Shown here: piece after piece, positions 60,780 to 64,000 of the stretch
Layout: every line of letters starts with the position of its first letter
Position numbering within the stretch: position 1 is the first letter of the stretch
Assembly: GCA_031772625.1 (NCBI GenBank)
Contig: CM062815.1
Coordinates: forward strand, 605,725,980-605,789,979
DNA: 64,000 nucleotides
From: Pinus tabuliformis
Lineage: Eukaryota > Streptophyta > Pinopsida > Pinales > Pinaceae
Reading direction: 5' to 3'
Translations under genes and position numbers: made by a program
Notes under the pieces: model-generated
Seen by the model: only the letters and a program-made list of their open reading frames with translations
What the model was told of the DNA's origin: nothing
The model's database searches: none

Positions 60780-61824
60780 TGTTACAGGGAAAAGTGTCTA
60801 TTTAGAACTGCTGCTCTATCCCACTAAGGTGTGACAGCTACCTTAGAAACAAGCAGAGAAAAGCTACTTATGTTTTTCCTTTATGAATTATAGATAGAGA
60901 GGAATAGAAAGACTAACCTCTGTCTTGTGCTAATCCTTCGATTCAATCCCTCTCTTCTTTAATAGTCTCCAGTTACCTGCTCCCTTGCACACCCAGCTTC
61001 ACAAAGTACCTGTAAGATCACAGAAGCATAGCACTATACAAAGACATGGATCTATATTCATAAACAACTTAAGATCAGATTTAAATTGACCATACAAATG
61101 TAACAAGCATCAATGATACAAAAGCATGGAGGAAAACTCAAATAGCTTTTATTGATAAACAAGAAAAGATCCAGGAGGAGTTACAACCAGTTGTTCCGAC
61201 CCAGCATCAACCTCCCAGCAAAGAAGCCCCTCTTCACCTCAAACAAAGCTTAGATCACCCAACAATCTGATGTTTTATCTCTAGAAACCAACAACAATTC
61301 CTTACAATATGCAAAATTCCAGCCTCTGGATCTCTGGGATGAGGGATCCATATATAGATATCTGTAAGGAGGATGAGTCAGCTTGTAATTTGATTAGTGT
61401 CTTCTCTCTGATAATTCTTGCTTCCACTTGGAGACTGAGGGCCTCTTACTCATCCTTGGTCGAATTCAGTGAGGCAAGTGTCACAGGAGAAGATTCTGGA
61501 AGCTTCCATTGCCTCTCCACCTCGCGGAATGACACTGCCATTTGTCATTTCTCACCCATCGCACCCCACAGAAGGGACTTTTGAAATGAAACGCACCCCC
61601 ACAGTGTATTTGGGTGAGATGCAACGCACCTAGCCAGTGGAGCAGCTGCAATGATCCTGTTTTAACCAATTTTGAGTAGTTTTTCATGGAGAACTTCTGG
61701 GAGAAGCTGTAATCTGTTGACGTTGTTCCTTTAGGGGTTAGAACAACACTATTAGGGACTTAGGAGCCCTTGGTTTATGGACATTTCATGCTTGAGGTTG
61801 CAGGGCACAAAAATTTCTATAACA
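60780..61824 (-). mobile_element. L1 5' LTR
   Basis: TGTTACAGGGAAAAG...CTATAACA, 1045 bp, three bases from the tRNA-Arg primer site. Confidence 0.92.
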
Positions 61825-62405
61825 ATAAAGCAACTAAAGAATACATCAGTTAACTCAGTTGCATGTCAGTGCATGTACAGTTCAACAGGGACAGGTGTTA
61901 GAGGTTGAGATTGCTATCAGTTGTGACTATAGTTGTGCATGAGGATTTGCCCAAGCAATGTATTGAGTATGCCAATGAGTATTGTTGATTTTCCCAGTAG
62001 AATAGCCTGTGCTCATGTGATTTCCAATGTGAGTGATTCTCAGCAGGTTTATGCAATAGAGGCAGGTAAAGCAGTGGACAAGATTTGAACTTGTGACTTG
62101 TTTGGGTCTGAGCTGGTTTGTGTGTAACAGGTGGAGATAGTGCTGGATACTTGTGAGGAGTATTGTACTATGTAATGTTACATTTTCTCAATCATTAATA
62201 TACATATAGTGTGGGGTTTTCAGCTATAAGCTTTCCCCGGGATACATATTGTGTTAATGTGTGCATATTATTGATGTTTCATTGTTTTTGATGCTGCTAA
62301 ATTGATGATCAACGTAGAGGAGCTTATGTATTGTGCATGTATTCCGAAATAGTGCATGATCAGGATAATCTCCGTTGAATGTGTTTATTATTCAAAATTT
62401 CTACA

Positions 62406-62417
62406 TGGTATCAGAGC
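62406..62417 (+). other. tRNA-Met primer binding site of C3
   Basis: TGGTATCAGAGC directly follows the LTR end. Confidence 0.9.
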
Positions 62418-62664
62418 TATTGATCATCAGATCTACTATTTAGGAAGTGTTTACTTTCTATTTCTTCAGGCAGAGTCTATAATCGGGCCAGGTAGCCTCT
62501 GGATTCATCCTTCCTTTGGAAGGTGAGATATCCGGTAAAATCCCATACAGTCAATCTCTGTACGAGAAATATTTTGTTCTCACGAATCTTAGATTCGAGG
62601 TGGTTTAGTTTGGAGCTGGTGGAATTTGAATTTGCAGTAGTGTTTTCTTGGTGTCAACGTTGCA

Positions 62665-64000
62665 ATGTCTTTCAACGGATTGCGATTGGAGTATGCTCTT
62701 GAGGGCAACTCAAACTATATTGCATGGAAGGACAGGATGGAGGCAGTATTGGATGATAACGGGCTGAAGGAGTTCATAGAGGTTGATGTCCCAAAGCCTA
62801 CTGATGCTACTGAAGCTGATGCTTGGCAAAAGAAGACAACAAAATGTCGAAGGATTCTGTTGGAGGGCGTGAAGGATCACATTGTGTCTAGCCTACATGG
62901 AAAGACTTCTCCATACTTGATGTGGAAGGCTTTAACAGATCTATTCCAAAGCAAGAGTGATCAGAGGAAGCTAGCGCTCAAGGATAAACTCAGAAACATC
63001 AAATGTGAGAAGGGTGACAATATGCCCAAGTATCTCATGAAGTTCACTCAGTGCAGAGATGAGCTGGGAAGTGTGGGGGTTACTGTTGATGATGAGGACT
63101 TGGTGAGCTTGGCTCTCCTTGGTCTTCCGAAGAGTTGGCATTCCTATCAGGACTCTGTCAATGGTCGAGAGAAATTTCCAGGATGGGAAAGACCGTGGTC
63201 AGATCTTGTGCAGGAGGAGATCAGGCGGAATACCAGGGATGGATCTTCATCAAAGGGAACTAACGAAGAAAATTGCGCTTTGGCTGCCAAAGCAAAGAAG
63301 GGGAAGAGCAAGAAAGCTTCTCAAACTGGTGTGAAAGGCAAGAAGCAGGACATGTCCAAGGTGAAGTGTTTTCACTGTCACCGGCACGGACACTATGCTA
63401 CTAATTGTCTGCAGAAGAAGAAGAATAAGCAAGCTGCTGGATCTGCAGCAGGAGAGGCTCTAGCCTCGCAGTTTGAGCTTGATTTTTCATTGATCGCATT
63501 GTTGGTTTCAAGTGTAATGGGATCAGTGTGGTTCTTGGACAGTGGTGCGTCTTTTCACATGACGGGAGATCGAGATTTGTTTTCTGATCTGGAGGACAAA
63601 GATCTTGGAGTGCACATCGAGATGGGCGATGATGGTAGATACAGTGCGACCGGTGTCGGTACCATTTCCTTTGAGAGGGAGTCTGGTAAAACCTTCGTAT
63701 TGAAGGAAGTGATGCATGTTCCAGGATTGAGGAAGAATCTTATCTCTGTGGCGATGTTAGAAGACAAGGGTTATGATGTTGCTTTCAGCGAGGGAAAGGC
63801 TTTCTTGCGCAGCAAGACAACTGGTGAAACCCAGAAGATAGGGGTTCGAGTGAGGAACCTTTATCAGTTACATGTAGATGGATGCGCAACAATGGCATGC
63901 AAGGCAGAAGGATTGGTGAGCCGGGATGATGGCGAGTTGTGGCACAGGAGATTGGGTCACCTTCACCATGGAGCCTTGAAGATACTGCAGCAGATCGCTA
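62665..64000 (+). CDS. C3 gag-pol, N-terminal part: Gag, CCHC, protease, integrase start
   Basis: The frame is open for about 445 codons to the window edge. Residues 1-~200 are Copia Gag (YIAWKDRMEAVLDD, LPKSWHSYQDSV). Lys-rich sequence precedes the knuckle CFHCHRHGHYATNC at 63367-63408 (CX2CX4HX4C). Protease begins with WFLDSGASFHMT near 63530 and ends around EVMHVPGLRKNLISV. The GAG-pre-integrase signature LWHRRLGHLHHGALKILQQI lies at the edge. The protein would form particles, process itself and integrate cDNA. The first ATG after the primer site with a good Gag start was chosen. Only the first third of the polyprotein is visible, so nothing can be said of its RT. Confidence 0.85.
   Translation, partial: MSFNGLRLEYALEGNSNYIAWKDRMEAVLDDNGLKEFIEVDVPKPTDATEADAWQKKTTKCRRILLEGVKDHIVSSLHGKTSPYLMWKALTDLFQSKSDQRKLALKDKLRNIKCEKGDNMPKYLMKFTQCRDELGSVGVTVDDEDLVSLALLGLPKSWHSYQDSVNGREKFPGWERPWSDLVQEEIRRNTRDGSSSKGTNEENCALAAKAKKGKSKKASQTGVKGKKQDMSKVKCFHCHRHGHYATNCLQKKKNKQAAGSAAGEALASQFELDFSLIALLVSSVMGSVWFLDSGASFHMTGDRDLFSDLEDKDLGVHIEMGDDGRYSATGVGTISFERESGKTFVLKEVMHVPGLRKNLISVAMLEDKGYDVAFSEGKAFLRSKTTGETQKIGVRVRNLYQLHVDGCATMACKAEGLVSRDDGELWHRRLGHLHHGALKILQQIA

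Larger units (their letters stand above)
53994..61824 (-). mobile_element. Element L1: RT-less LTR retrotransposon with nucleocapsid-protease ORF
   Basis: LTRs at 53994-55035 and 60780-61824 (1042 and 1045 bp) differ by about 3%. The target duplication is ATAAA at 53989-53993 and 61825-61829. On the minus strand the primer site TGGCGACTCCACTGGGG (60760-60776) matches the 3' end of plant tRNA-Arg(ACG), a primer used by Tat/Ogre-type Gypsy elements. A short purine tract AGGGGGCAAC lies by the left LTR. The only coding region is at about 59055-57487. No RT, RNase H or integrase is found in 5.7 kb of internal sequence, so it fits the non-autonomous TR-GAG or LARD class and would need a Gypsy partner. 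It looks structurally whole and is the youngest insertion here by nesting. Confidence 0.9.
53616..64000 (+). mobile_element. Copia element C3, split by L1 and cut by window edge
   Basis: The 5' LTR is in two pieces, 53616-53993 and 61825-62405, separated by element L1. The LTR start (TGTTGGGAAAAA) is inferred by similarity to other Copia LTRs here; the end (AAATTTCTACA) is fixed by the primer site TGGTATCAGAGC at 62406-62417. Gag starts with ATG at 62665 (MSFNGLRLEYALEGNSNYI), followed by a CCHC knuckle, protease and the start of the integrase domain at the window edge. Within the window the frame looks whole. It is the best-preserved coding sequence here and probably the most recent or most constrained Copia copy. 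Confidence 0.85.

Overview
The window looks like intergenic DNA from a large, repeat-swollen plant genome, most likely a conifer or another gymnosperm. The organism is an inference. It rests on 64 kb without a recognisable host gene, dense nested Copia and Gypsy elements with moderately to strongly diverged LTRs, an endogenous caulimovirid, and long AT-rich decayed stretches. I see no tRNA, rRNA, CRISPR array or bacterial feature.

Layout. 1-3.9 kb: the 3' two thirds of an endogenous pararetrovirus (Caulimoviridae; coat-protein zinc knuckle, protease, RT, RNase H, then a TATA box and poly(A) signal). 4.6-11.1 kb: an unrecognised 240-codon ORF, a Copia-type LTR fragment, and the 3' part of a large element here called E2, ending in an LTR with its own TATA box. 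11.1-15.6 kb: a cluster of simple and higher-order tandem repeats (a TCAACCTAG minisatellite, 258-bp and 209-bp duplications) and two related long hairpins. 15.6-28.7 kb: a run of worn retroelement pieces: Copia C1, a Gypsy LTR plus gag (A), a chromovirus RT/integrase piece (B), and a Copia RT/RNase H piece with its 3' LTR. 28.7-32.5 kb: AT-rich filler with (AT)n tracts, a TCAACCATGG-type minisatellite and a ~1-kb direct duplication.

32.6-53.2 kb: E1, a large minus-strand gag-bearing element of the same family as E2, opened by two later insertions, Copia C2 (35076-40536, 178-bp LTRs) and a chromovirus G (43331-49228, 333-bp LTRs, GATCA target duplication). 53.6-64 kb: the youngest layer. Copia C3 has a gag-protease frame open to the window edge, and its 5' LTR is split by L1 (53994-61824), a 7.8-kb element with ~1.04-kb LTRs, an ATAAA target duplication, a tRNA-Arg primer site and only a nucleocapsid-protease ORF.

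Relative ages from LTR divergence counted by eye are about 3% for L1, 6% for G and 9% for C2, with roughly 10-15% between E1's end repeats. This fits the nesting order: E1 first, then C2 and G inside it. The most interesting items are the E1/E2 family (non-autonomous, internally repetitive LTRs), L1 (RT-less, with a recurrent TTTTAACGAG motif), the two foldback hairpins and the tandem repeat cluster at 11-15.6 kb.
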